A model generated the notes under the pieces. It saw only the letters and a program-made list of their open reading frames with translations, searched no databases and had not been told where the DNA came from. A DNA stretch of 64,000 bases from Bolinopsis microptera (lineage: Eukaryota > Ctenophora > Tentaculata > Lobata > Bolinopsidae), in contig NC_087077.1 of the NCBI RefSeq assembly GCF_026151205.1, forward strand, positions 13,986,983 through 14,050,982. Reading direction: 5' to 3'. Of this stretch, positions 1 to 13,200 are shown piece after piece. The position numbers and the translations under genes were made by a program. Every line of letters begins with the position of its first letter. Positions within the stretch are counted from its first letter, which is position 1.

Positions 1-179
1 AGACAAAGTACCTGACAAAGTACCTGACAAAGTACGTTATAAAGTACCTGACAAAGTACCTGACAAAGTACCTGACAAAGTACAAGACAAAGTACCTGAC
101 AAAGTACCTGACAAAGTACGTTATAAAGTACCTGACAAAGTACGTTATAAAGTACCTGACAAAGTACAAGACAAAGTAC
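1..179. repeat. 12-bp minisatellite abutting the HID1 exon 17 donor
   Basis: About 15 copies of acaaagtacctg (minus strand CAGGTACTTTGT) run from the window edge to the exon boundary. Variant units read gttataaagtac or aagacaaagtac. On the transcribed strand each full unit repeats the sequence of the real splice donor. Confidence 0.95.
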
Positions 180-302
180 CTGATATTTTCTCATGAGTAT
201 GGGGTGGGGTACGGGAAGTAGGCCGACTAGTGTGCCGTTCTGGAGGAATGTTATTATCTCACTCTCGTCCGTTAGGTTCTTATCTATACAGATCTTCTCC
301 AC
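180..302 (-). CDS. HID1: HID1 exon 17 (penultimate)
   Basis: Forty-one codons, phase 0 to 0, including VEKICIDKNLTDESEI and TLVGLLPVPHPILMRKYQ. Its donor CAG|GTAC is the first unit of the 12-bp minisatellite filling bases 1-179. Human HID1 has about 40 further residues. Confidence 0.93.
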
Positions 303-3300
303 CTGCAGAATGTGGTTATTAACTTGAAATTAATCGTCGTTATTCGACTTTTGTTCAGGAGCGTATCATAGAAACATACATGTTACCATAGAAAACCATT
401 CAGTTTTCAGAACTTCGGATGGCAAAGCGTGTTATTTTTGAAACACAATTATTTATTACATTTCCTCTCTTCAATTAACAATCACAGAATTTGGCTTTTT
501 CTAATAACTCAGTGGGCCCAGACATGATATAGAGAAACAATATTTAGAAGACCTGTGAAATAGTTACTAACTTGGTTACTAAGTGGTTACTAAGTAGTTA
601 TTAACTTGGTTACTAAGTGGTTACTAAGTAGTTACTTACTTGGGGAACTAAGACCTGTAGAAGTCTCATTATTGTCTGTAAAGGAAGTTTCTTTCTCCAC
701 GACGCAACCTGAAACCAAATATTCAGTCTTTCTGATAAAGTGTGCCCGAAAATATAAGGTCATCGTCAATTGTCAAATATAGAAAGATTATATTTGATTT
801 TTTCCATTCACACTTTTTTTCGTAAAAAAGTAATAGTGAAAGGTTACGAATGGACGTTTTTGCAGAAAAACGTGGATTTTGGAGAACGAGGTAGATGGAT
901 TTAAAAATGTCGTGTTCCTTCGGTCCGTTATCATGACAACTAGCCGCGCGCAGTGCAGCGCGCGAGTATTGGTTGTGGAGATGTGATGTATATAGCTAGC
1001 CTGTGATAATGAATGCGCGGCGCGAGTGTATTTTAATGTATACTATGTAATGTATAGTATTAGGTAATAAGCCCAATTTGTACGTGGCACGCGTAGTGTA
1101 CTGATGTGTATCAATATAATTATTATGAAGTGAGCTGATTAGAGCTTATAGTTATAGTGAATGGAAATCTAGCGTCCGCCAAAACGAAACAACGGGCGCA
1201 ATTCTTGTTCAGAAATCAACCCTCAGTCATTTGTGAAAAATCACAAAATGACTTCTTGACTATTAGAAATTTCGTCAGAATTTCTGCCAATCTCCGCTAG
1301 ATCCAAGCGTGTTGGAAATTCCAGTATTTTGTAATTTGCTCGCGTCCTCATGAACAACTTTAATTAAATAAGACAATAATAAATACAACATAACATGTAT
1401 CGTCACTATTTACACTAAATTGAGTTGCATATGTCAACCGGTCAGACTTGTGATGGTTAGTAACCGATCCATCTAGCTGGCTGTCAAGCGGCAGAACGCG
1501 AACCGAACCGAAATTTAGTAGTGAGTTAGGCGGTCTCTCAAACTTGAAGTCTGTGGTTGCAGCTTGCAAGTAAAAATTAATTTTTCCACGAAAATGCAGC
1601 TTAACTAGTTTAGCTGACAGCTGACTTATTGAGTGTAACTGTTAAAACGAAAATTTGCCTAATGTACGAAAATAACTAAACTGAGTTAAATATGTGAATC
1701 AGTGACTTACTTGATAATAATTTCATTAAATTTTGATCGTTTGAACTGCTGAACTAGTTATATTTTTCGTAAAAAATTATTAAATGTAACTGCAAGCTCT
1801 GCAAGCTCTGCAACCACAGACTTCAAGTTTGAGAGACCGCTTAACTCAACAGTAAGTTTCGATCCGTTTGTGTTCTGCCGCTTGACAGCCAGCTTGATGA
1901 CAGCCGATTGACAGCCAGCTAGATGACAGCCGCTTGACAGCCAGCTAGATGACAGCCGCTTGACAGCCAGCTAGATGACAGCAGCTTGACAGCCAGCTAG
2001 ATGACAGCCGCTTGACAGCCAGCTAGATGACAGCAGCTTGACAGCCAGCTAGATGACAGCCGCTTGACAGCCAGCTAGATGACAGCCGCTTGACAGCCAG
2101 CTAGATGACAGCAGCTTGACAGCCAGCTAGATGACAGCAGCTTGACAGCCAGCTAGATGACAGCAGCTTGACAGCCAGCTAGATGACAGCCGCTTGACAG
2201 CCAGCTAGATGGATATTGGATCGTCACTAACCTCACCATCACAAGGCTGACCTTTTGAAACGCAATTCAGTGTAAATACTGAAAACTTACATAATATGTG
2301 TATGTCAGTGATATGATTAATATCACTGATATTTTTATGTCATACATAATGTCATACATAATGTGTAATTGGCAATTGTCGTATTTAATTGAAATTGTTC
2401 ATGGAGACACGAGCAAATTACGAAAAACTAACATTTTCAAAACGCTTGGTTCTAGTGGAGATTGACCAAAATTCTGACGAAATATTTTATACTCATTTTG
2501 TTAATAATATACATCAGAACGGTCTATGTAAGGCTGGTTAGCGAGAAATGGTGAATTTTGTTGACTGAAGTTACACAACGTTTAAACGTCCTACAGCTCC
2601 AACTGGATTGACTTGTTACGAAGAGTGGGCTCACTTGGATAATCAAAGTGAGTTTTGCTATACGTGCAAAACTAGAGAGTAACTGAATAGCGAAATTCTT
2701 AATATTAATAATCATTAATCATCATGTGGAAATTTTAGCTAGCAGTAATTCCTGAGTCTCAGTTGCATATTTCGTCCTATGGTATAACACAATTCACCAA
2801 TTATTTTTAAGCACTATATGAACTACCAGGAACCCGTCTAAGATACTGGCCAGGGCGTGGTTTGATTATTTTTAAGAAGGAAAAAGGAATTCCGGTCATT
2901 TCTAAGTTCTTTTATCTTCTTATTTTGTAATTGTATACATTTGTCGGTGCAGTTTTTTCTGCTCATTTTGGGTTAAATTGATTACCTTTCTTAGATTCAA
3001 TATTAAATTGCAGTTAAATTGTAGCTAAAGCTGCCAAATTGTAAATTTTTAACAGTGTTAAAATTTTAAAATGAAAATTAGGCATTACCCGGAAAATCGG
3101 TTAAGATAAGGAGGACATTTTTAGATAACATTGTTCATGAACTAATTTTTTCTGCACGATGTATTTAATCAAAAGTAAGGACTTTTGTCAAATTTAAGAG
3201 TGCTCCATTTTACCAATTTATAAGAATTTCACATGAAACGAACTTAAATCACGATTCTAAATTGTGTGTGCAATAGCATTACACATACGCGCTGACCTTA

Positions 3301-6300
3301 ACATACCCACAATTTTGGCCAGGATCAATATTTTGAGGTAAAGAGCATCTGATGGCAAAATTTGACATCATGTCATAAGTTATGTCACATTTTGTGTCGG
3401 ATGATACGATTTGAGATCAGTATTCCATCATCATGGGATATGAGCCGATCAAATTGAATAGTTAACGAATATATGACATCTAACTTAGGACTGCAAATAC
3501 ATTATCTTTCGCCGCGATTTTGCCTACTTTGGCTTGTCCTGGCGCCGCGATTTTTGACCTAAATAAGCGCGATTTTCTTTTGTCCTTGCAGTCCTATATC
3601 ATAATTCATAATATATGTAATTAACCCATAATGTTTAAGCAACATATAAATGTCACCCTATTCTATAAAATATAATTCACCCATTCTTTAGAGGGTTGCC
3701 ACTCGTCATTACTGAACATTTGTTGTTCAGCCTCCTGGTCTGTTCGCTTCCTGCTAGGTTTGGAAACTGTGGTCGGATCCTCTGGGAGGTTGCTCAGTTG
3801 GTGGAACACGTGCCTTTTACGTATTATGCTGTACATCAGGTGAGCGTTTCCTGGGAGAGGTGTTTTTTTTGTTAGGATTTTAGGGGTTAGGGAAGGGGAG
3901 TGCACTTTGGATTTTATTTGATTTTATTAGACCTGATCAATTTTTCTTCTTTATTTAGAAAGTAAAAACGCTTTACCATGATATTTGGATTGACATAAGA
4001 GGGACACAAGAGAACATACACGTTTTTTGTCAAATTATGTATCTACTACATTTTCTTTTAAAATTTAAACGTCCCATTCTTGATGTCATATCAATTTAAA
4101 CTGTCTACGGCAAATTATTTCGACGGTTATTTACCTCTTAAACCATTTACGACTAAGACCGTGAGGACTGATAAATACCAATATAAATAAAAATTTAACA
4201 GCATAATATCTGATCTTTTTTTATAGTATTTGAGTTCCACCGTTATTTGATTGCAACACAATCCTCCCCATAACACATAATAGTCTATTTGTGTCCTGCA
4301 TTGTGAATACATCCTTTCACAATACTCAAAGGTGTTGTGTTGCAGACACCATCTAATATCCATCTCAACAGTAACCTGGAAACAAAATACTAAGATTTGC
4401 TCGATCCCACAAGTCCATTTCGCAGTACCTCAGGTGACGAGACATTTTCCCAAGCATTTACAAGCGACACAGCCACCGTCTCATTATTAACAATACCCTC
4501 CTCATTTTCACTAAACCTTGATTTATTGTCCACAGGGGCCACTGTCGCAAAACCAGCGAGGATGGTATCAAGATGGCTAAAACAACTGGCAATACTGGCG
4601 AACAGACTGGCAGTAGTTCGGAGACAAGGCCTGGTTATCTTCTCCTCGACACACTTCCGGAAACTGGTGATGGATGCCTTGTAGATGAAGAAGTTGACAG
4701 CCGAGTTGAGCAGGGTCAAGAGACAGGAGATAAGGTAGAAGTAGTTGTACATAAAACTAGAGACGGGGGACTGACTGTCGTCATACTCCACCAGCATTCT
4801 TCTCTGATCTGTTCCGTTGTTCATCGTCGGAGAGGGCAGTTCAAACCGACTGTCACTTACAATAAACACATTGTACACAAAGGACACCGAAAAGGGAAAG
4901 TGTGACAGGTAATGGGCGATGGCGATTGTGATGGCAGTAACTATACTTTGAATTTGAAGAGAGTTCCTGTTGTGTATTTTAGCCTGTTCGTGCGCTATGT
5001 AAAGCAGCCAGGCAGTTGAGATCATAATCAGAACCCCGGGTATCCCCATACTGAAGACGATAGCCACCAATCTGAACCATCTCAGACTCTCAGACTTCGT
5101 CACGAACATGCAGCTCCTAATGCGGTGGTCAAAGTAGATGGTATCCCCGTTAAACCCCATGGAGATGAAGACAGTTAGAACGGACAAGGCCCAGGGGAGG
5201 CTAGCCACAAAGTGAGCAAACCTTCCTCTCCATACCTGACACCTTAACGGAAACTGGACAATAACCAACTTGCAGAGATTTAGAACACAGACCAACAGTA
5301 GACTGGAAGTGATAAACAGTCCCAAGGCACAGCACGATACCATACAAAGCAGATCCACAGATCCACTGTCACCCATCAGAGTGAATACCAACATGGGCCC
5401 GATCCCAAACACTGCCAGGCACAAGTCCGACACCGTGATGTGGCTGATGAGGGTTGTTGTGACCCGACCCAGTCTGATAGCCTGGTGTTTGGTGATGGCT
5501 ATCATGATAACGATGTTGCCGAGGAGGGAGGCGACCAGCATGGTGCATCTCCAGGTGAAGACGAGAAAGGTTCTCACGGTACACCAGTCTCCGAACAGGG
5601 TCCGGTTGTTCTCCGGTAACATCAGTCTGTGAACTTAGTGTTCGTGTGTTATTTATATAGTCACTTACTTCCGACATTCAACGTAAAAAGCTCAAAAACT
5701 ATAAATTCAATTAATCGGCAACATCTCTATAATGTAAATGCATATTATCATGACTGTATAGTGTATAGTACAAATTTCTAACAGACGAGTGGTTTCATTG
5801 CTATGGTTTTGGCATGAGGTACTCATAGCAAAATCAAATCATGCCCCACTTTATGTTTAACAAGATGGTACCCCAAAGATAGCTCTTGTATTTCTAATAG
5901 AGACGGGATTTAATATGGGACGGTTCTTTGACGTACTTCAATCTTCAACAACGATTAGGCTGACGGGACGAACAATTGCATCGTAATATTCCTTATACCG
6001 GATAGAGACTTAACTACTTGTAGTTGTGGAACCAAATTTATAACACAGATCCACATTACATTCACGAAACTTATTTGTAAGGATTAAGCAGGTTATAGGA
6101 ATTATAACGGTAGAAGAGATACTAAAAACTGGGTAAACCTATTTTATCTGGAACATAACTCATGCAATGACTTTATACGATATTTTAATGCTACACGCTC
6201 CGCTAAGATACTACTGAGTTGCAAATTTTATATCGAGTCGAGCAATCAAAATTTAACAAAATTACTAACGATATACCTCACCAGATTATAATATCAAGAA

Positions 6301-7078
6301 GTTTACTCAACAATTTGCGTCGCAACGCAGAATACGATGCTACGTGCTGAGCAATTTAATGAGCAATTTAAATGAAATCTGGACCAGGCGAGAGTCGTTC
6401 ACATTAATTTCATTCACAGTTATGTGGTTTAATTTAACTATAAAACACGCTGAGTTATATAATTATAGTCGTCTAGGGGAGGGTTGAGTTGTTAGCATAT
6501 TAAACAGCGAAAGGATTTAATACGATGACATCTTTGACCACAATTACGGTAATGTACTTTATTCACAGCGACAAAAAGTCATAGAACGTTTTAATTGTCA
6601 GAATTTTCGTCAAATCAAAATTTGGCAGGACAGATCTTCTCTAAATATTCTTTAGTTTGTGCCTGACTAGTTTTAGGGTAACCCGGCCCCATAACAAATG
6701 TGGAAGGAGATCCAAGATAGATTTTGAGCTACGTAAAATGGCCAGTTTCGGTAAATCACGATTCAAAATTGTGCGTGCAATAGCATTACACAATACACAT
6801 CGATATTCATTAGTCATTAACCTACGAGACTTCCTACTCCTCAGTCCTCAGCTGAAAACGATTTACACATGTATTTTGAAAGCTCCTGCTGAACAAACAT
6901 TTCGTATCTTTAAACAAACGGCCCCTCTAGGTCCTACTCCTCATAGTCGACAAAATTTGTCCCAATTTATGTGGTTTGTCAGCTGTCGCTAGAACACTAT
7001 CATTTCCATTAATCCGAAAGATATCCTTCCCCTAGTAGTGAAAGAGCAACGGCTCAATCTTAAACAATAATCTCAGAA

Positions 7079-7122
<44 letters not shown>

Positions 7123-7162
7123 GGTCGGTCGGTCTGTCTGTCTGTCTGTCTGTCTGTCTGTA

Positions 7163-7245
<83 letters not shown>

Positions 7246-10200
7246 ATGTCTGTCTGTCTGTATGTATGTCTATTGTCTGTGCGCGTGTAATTTCCGAGCG
7301 GCTTAATCAAGAAAACGGTAAGATTTACGGAACTGGTTTTTTCGGTATAGTGCCGAGAATCTTCTGACAAAGCCAAATGATAAAGGTTTTTTTAAATCGG
7401 TCGTTGGTTTAATTGATGGTTTTGTACCACAAATGTGACATAACATGGATCACGTTTTCTCCCTCCTCGCTCTCTGAATAGGCAGCGTTGGTACATAAAT
7501 CATTGCAGAGTAAAAACAATAGAAAGAGCACCTTTGATCTAGGCGAGATACTGGCCGAGGCGGGGTTTGATTAGTTTTAAGAAGGAAAGTCTTTTTAAAA
7601 TTATTTGTCAGTGCAGTGGTTACTATTACTAAACGATATTTTAATGTTACACGTTCCGATAAGATATCACTGAGTTGAAAATTACCTAAAGTTTAGGAGT
7701 CAAATTTAATGTATAAAACTTTCTTAGATTCAGTATTAAATTGAAGTTAAATTGTAGCTGAAGTTGCCGAGTTGTAAATTATAATAGTGTTAAAATTTGT
7801 AAGTGAAAATTAGGCATTACCCGGAAAAGGAGTCTAAGATAAGGAGAAAATGATTACATAACATTGTTCATGAACTAATTTGCGTTGCAAACTGTTTTTA
7901 TCAAAAGTAGGTACTTTTGTAAAATTCAAGCGTACTCCATTTTACCAGTTTATAAGAATTTCACATGAAACGAATAGAACTTAAATCACGAATCTAAATT
8001 GAAATAGCACTACACATATTACACGCTGACCTCCACAGACCCACAATTTGGGCAGGATGAATATTTGTTGGTAAAGACTTAGAGGTATCGAGCATCTGCA
8101 CTGGTAGATCTCTTTAGAAAATGTGATAATTTCCGTGATCCACCAAATCGTAACTCCCGGCCCCCTTAAAGGCAAACCTCAATTAGGTTGATATAGTCCA
8201 ACTGTGAATTATTTTATTTGGGCGATTTTCTTAAAGAAGGAGGTGCGATTCGAAATCAATTTTTTCATATAGAATTTGAGACAGTATATTGATTAGTGAA
8301 TGCTGAATAGTAGTAAAACGCCTCCGATTAGAAAGAAATATTGCAGGATTTGAAAGGATTGCTCGAAGGATTAAACGTGTCAGAAAGGTTGATTTAATAA
8401 GACCTGTTATCGCAATTTTTATTTTCAACTTGAATTCAGTTAGGGTTCTTTGTATAATTTGGTTCTTTATATAATTATTTTCGCACTAGGTACTGAGTAT
8501 AAGCTCCACTAATAGTAGAAGTGTTGTGAACACCGCTGATAATTGCTATTTTTGCCCTATTTTTTGTTCAATAGTCGTCAAAATATTCCGATCATATTTA
8601 TAAGTTGTTATTTATAAAATTTCGATTGTCGAACGTGTTTAGATCTTTTGACAGTGCAAATATTTGTTAATGCTACTTTATTATAAGTTTGTAAGAAATG
8701 AGAAATATTAATTTATAACAACTTCCCATTGAGTCAATGTTCGGAATCAAACTGTATTAATTAATCTTTAGTGTAACAATTGTACATCAAAATAGGTATG
8801 TACCATTCAACTCTGAGCTATAATTATTGAAAATTTCTAACATTTGACTCAGAATCAATTTCACGTTAGTGCTGATGTTTTGATGCAGTATGAATCATGC
8901 AATAGGGTCACTGTTATTCCATTTCAGATAATCATTCAAAGAACTCAAACCCTTGGCGATTTAATGATTAGTTTAGACAAGTTATGCTAATTCTAACAAT
9001 TTCCACATGTGTGAGCATGACACAGTTTTTCATTGTAGAACATGATGTTGCTTCAAGAGCACGAAGGTTCAACCGTATTAGACTCTTAGTAGCCATTTAA
9101 ACATGAGCATTAGAATTAGGATAAAACACATGAAATTTAGACATTTGACAGCTGTTACAGTGTTTCACTGAATCAGAGTCTCAACCCTGTTAGCGTAATG
9201 AAAAAACAAACAATTTAAAATTACGAAAACCGAACCCAACTTCTAGTATAACCTAGAACTCTCGTATATACCCTAATTCTATCGTCCCCTAAGTTCAGCT
9301 CTGAATCAATTGCATTTAATTTCCATCTTTGAGCATAATAAAATCCATTGATCACAAAACCCTCAGACAATATATAGTTATTGTGATTACATAACTGTCC
9401 ACTATCAATTAAGGAATACTGTTTCAACCAGACCTATCCTGACCAATCTGCATTAAGAGGTAATTGATTTAATCAAACCTTATTCTGGTCAGAACTCCAA
9501 TTGTAATTATTTATTTTAAACTCCAGCCAAAGATCCAAATGTCTTGCATTCGCCATATATCAGGTAATGGTTTCATTCTAGGTTGAATGGTCCACAAATT
9601 TCTGAAGCAATAGTAAAAAATGACATGTGTCTCCAACTTGACCATAACGTTATAGCGAAAAATTGGATTTTTGGCTTTGCAGATATGTGAAAATTCACAT
9701 AATATTATACATGATATTTTGGGCAGGGGCGGTACTAGAAGCCTTTCCGTGGGTGCAATATTCTCGCAAAACCACATTTATGTACAATTTATGATGCAAT
9801 ATAAGCCCTGAAATGCTCATATTCAGTATCTAGACTATCGGAACGGACGGATTCGGCTGTGGTTAAGATTTTTAAATTATCAGTTCACAATAATTCGCAT
9901 CCTTGCCAAGGTTCGGATATAAATGGGATGGTAAACACCACTGTCTCAAAATACGTCTTTATTTCAGATCTGAGCTCTGGAGTGAGGGAAAAACGATCAG
10001 CTGGTTACGGTTTTGGGGGAGGCTACGATTTCGGTTGGAAGAGGTCCCTCACTGACTTTGATGGATTTAACTTTAATCTATCCGATATCGAGGTAACAGA
10101 AATTAAAACAGCAGAAATCACCACTTCTTCTATACTAGAGTTCCAGTTCCACCACTATATCCAAATCAGATTAATAATGCAAATTCTCTACTATACCTTA

Positions 10201-13200
10201 TCTCTAGGATATTACCCTTGTAATACATATCTACAATCCGCAGCTGCTGCAAGACGTAGCGGAGAAGCTGGTAGACGGTGAGCAAGTAATGACAGAGCAC
10301 GTCGACAGTGCAGAACACTGGAAGCTGTGGAGAAAGATGGTGAAGCACGGTATGGAAGAGTCAGGATACTATGACCTGGCCGTGTTCATGTTCTGTATGC
10401 TCAACTAGACCGGAACTCTGTGGTTTGATCTGATGATGGGACTCGGACATTGTTGTAAACTGTTGTAAACTGCTGTAAGCTGCTGTAAACTTTACCGATT
10501 CGTTTTTGTAAACTAACTTTGACCCCTGTTTAAGATTTCGGGGATATTCGCTTGATGCTTGAACTTTTTTTTATTTTGGTCTTAAATGTGCAAATGCAAA
10601 AATTATTTAATTTATGAACTTATTTCACTTGTTTGATTCCAAATGGGGCAAATTTGCCTGAAATGTATATGACCTAAAAGTCCTAACAAATACTTGAGAC
10701 GGAAAAATTCGTATTGTTTATTAAATTTTACGATAATGATCTTTGACTAATGTCCATTGTCCAGACTCTCTGAGCAGCAAAATATTATATTATTTAATTA
10801 ACATGTCCCTACTATTATAGGAATATCATGTTGATAACTCTGATTTTCCTGATCGGATCTGCAAGTGCAGGTAATGAATTCTAGTCGCCGAATTATGTCA
10901 GTCAGAATTAGTCCATTGTAAATTTATATTTATTTTAACTATGCAAACACCAAAGTTCATCGCATAATGGTTATGTTTCAGTTCCTACCCGACAAGAATG
11001 CCCCAGAATCCTGGAGACAGCCGGAGTATCCGAAACCTTCGCACAGATGGTAGCCCATAGCATCCATTCTTTGACTTTAGAAGACATCCGATACTTCTTC
11101 AAGGAGAATGCTACGGAAGAAAACGGCATTCCAACCGGTTAGTTGCAGCCACTGCTTAAGATGCTGAGCTATTGGAATGTAAATTCTTAAAGTCATTTTT
11201 ATTAATTGTAGGATTCATAGAATGACAACAGGAGACAATATAACTATAAGAATATAACTATAAGATTATAATGAACTATTTCAGTGAACACGGATTTGGC
11301 GACTGACATCAGAGTTCTCCCTAACGCACCGTTAGCTGGGTATGATGACGACTTTTCAACAAGGAGCATGAAAACCTTTGACTTGGTGAGTTTGATATTA
11401 AATAATCTACGGCAGATCCCGTAACCCTAAACTTATCTATTGTATTGATTAATAGTGTCGTGCTCTGCGGGGATATATTACCCGTACCACAAATAAGAAC
11501 TGACCGGTCGGTCCCTATCTACAAGTTATGCCCCTCATTCCACGAATCAGACTCGTTTGCGATATATTACCAATTATTGTGCAGGTGATGAGGAACATGA
11601 ACCGAACTTGGTGGGGTATCACGAACTACGACACCCTCGACAAGCTGACCCATGCCTTCCACATGGCTGAGATCTGGGACAAGACCGCCGAGCAGTATAC
11701 AATGGTAGAGAAACTGCTAGACCCACAGTCTGACCTATGCGACTGTGTGACCGACATTGAAGACAACGATGTGCTGAACTACCTGAATCTTCTGGCTTTC
11801 AAGATCAAGTACCCTGGTATTACTTCTGGCAACAAGACTCTCACAGATAATTGTAAGTGTTATAGTGACTCATGCACCAAATCTGTCCAGCCCAAATGAC
11901 TTCACAGCTAGTTCAGTGACCATCTTGCGCACCATTTTCAGACCAAACCAAATGTTTTTGAGAACATCTAATATTCATAATTGCAGATTTTTCTAAAATT
12001 TCGATAGGAATGTGTTAGGATCTTTTGGACAAGTGCAAAATATTTGTAACTAGCACATTTATATATAATTTGTGAAGAAACTGAGAAACATGTACCTTAA
12101 AATACTTCCCATAACGTTATAGCGAAAAATTGGATTTTTGGCTTTGCAGATAATGTGAAAATTCACATAATATTATACATGATATTTTGGGCAGGGGCGG
12201 TACTAGAAGCCTTTCCGTGGGTGCAATATTCTCGCAAAACCACATTTATGTACAATTTATGATGCAATATAAGCCCTGAAATGCTCATATTCAGTATCTA
12301 GACTATCGGAACGGACGGATTCGGCTGTGGTTAAGATTTTTAAATTATCAGTTCACAATAATTCGCATCCTTGCCAAGGTTCGGATATAAATGGGATGGT
12401 AAACACCACTGTCTCAAAATACGTCTTTATTTCAGATCTGAGCTCTGGAGTGAGGGAAAAACGATCAGCTGGTTACGGTTTTGGGGGAGGCTACGATTTC
12501 GGTTGGAAGAGGTCCCTCACTGACTTTGATGGATTTAACTTTAATCTATCCGATATCGAGGTAACAGAAATTAAAACAGCAGAAATCACCACTTCTTCTA
12601 TACTAGAGTTCCAGTTCCACCACTATATCCAAATCAGATTAATAATGCAAATTCTCTACTATACCTTATCTCTAGGATATTACCCTTGTAATACATATCT
12701 ACAATCCGCAGCTGCTGCAAGACGTAGCGGAGAAGCTGGTAGACGGTGAGCAAGTAATGACAGAGCACGTCGACAGTGCAGAACACTGGAAGCTGTGGAG
12801 AAAGATGGTGAAGCACGGTATGGAAGAGTCAGGATACTATGACCTGGCCGTGTTCATGTTCTGTATGCTCAACTAGACCGGAACTCTGTGGTTTGATCTG
12901 ATGATGGGACTCGGACATTGTTGTAAACTGTTGTAAACTGCTGTAAGCTGCTGTAAACTTTACCGATTCGTTTTTGTAAACTAACTTTGACCCCTGTTTA
13001 AGATTTCGGGGATATTCGCTTGATGCTTGAACTTTTTTTTATTTTGGTCTTAAATGTGCAAATGCAAAAATTATTTAATTTATGAACTTATTTCACTTGT
13101 TTGATTCCAAATGGGGCAAATTTGCCTGAAATGTATATGACCTAAAAGTCCTAACAAATACTTGAGACGGAAAAATTCGTATTGTTTATTAAATTTTACG

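Larger units (their letters stand above)
709..3680. other. HID1 intron 15
   Basis: Intronic sequence between exons 15 and 16. It contains a large foldback structure with a 26-bp array (1268-2487) and one copy of a dispersed repeat (2836-3345). No coding exon was recognised on either strand. Confidence 0.8.

Noticed and set aside
1-179. Possible CRISPR array
   Set aside because: Units are contiguous 12-mers without unique spacers in a eukaryotic gene; the same reasoning applies to the 22-bp and 26-bp arrays.
4127-4363. 78-codon minus-strand frame below the GPCR
   Set aside because: No homology or splice link to the receptor; likely 3' untranslated or intronic sequence.
6657-6992. 111-codon plus-strand frame
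   Set aside because: No signal, domain or neighbouring exon; overlaps dispersed-repeat sequence.
7032-7376. Long open frames on both strands over the TCTG repeat
   Set aside because: They are produced by the 4-bp microsatellite, with no start context or non-repeat coding content.
10166-10348. 60-codon minus-strand frame repeated in each array unit
   Set aside because: Antisense shadow of exon 6 and intron 5.
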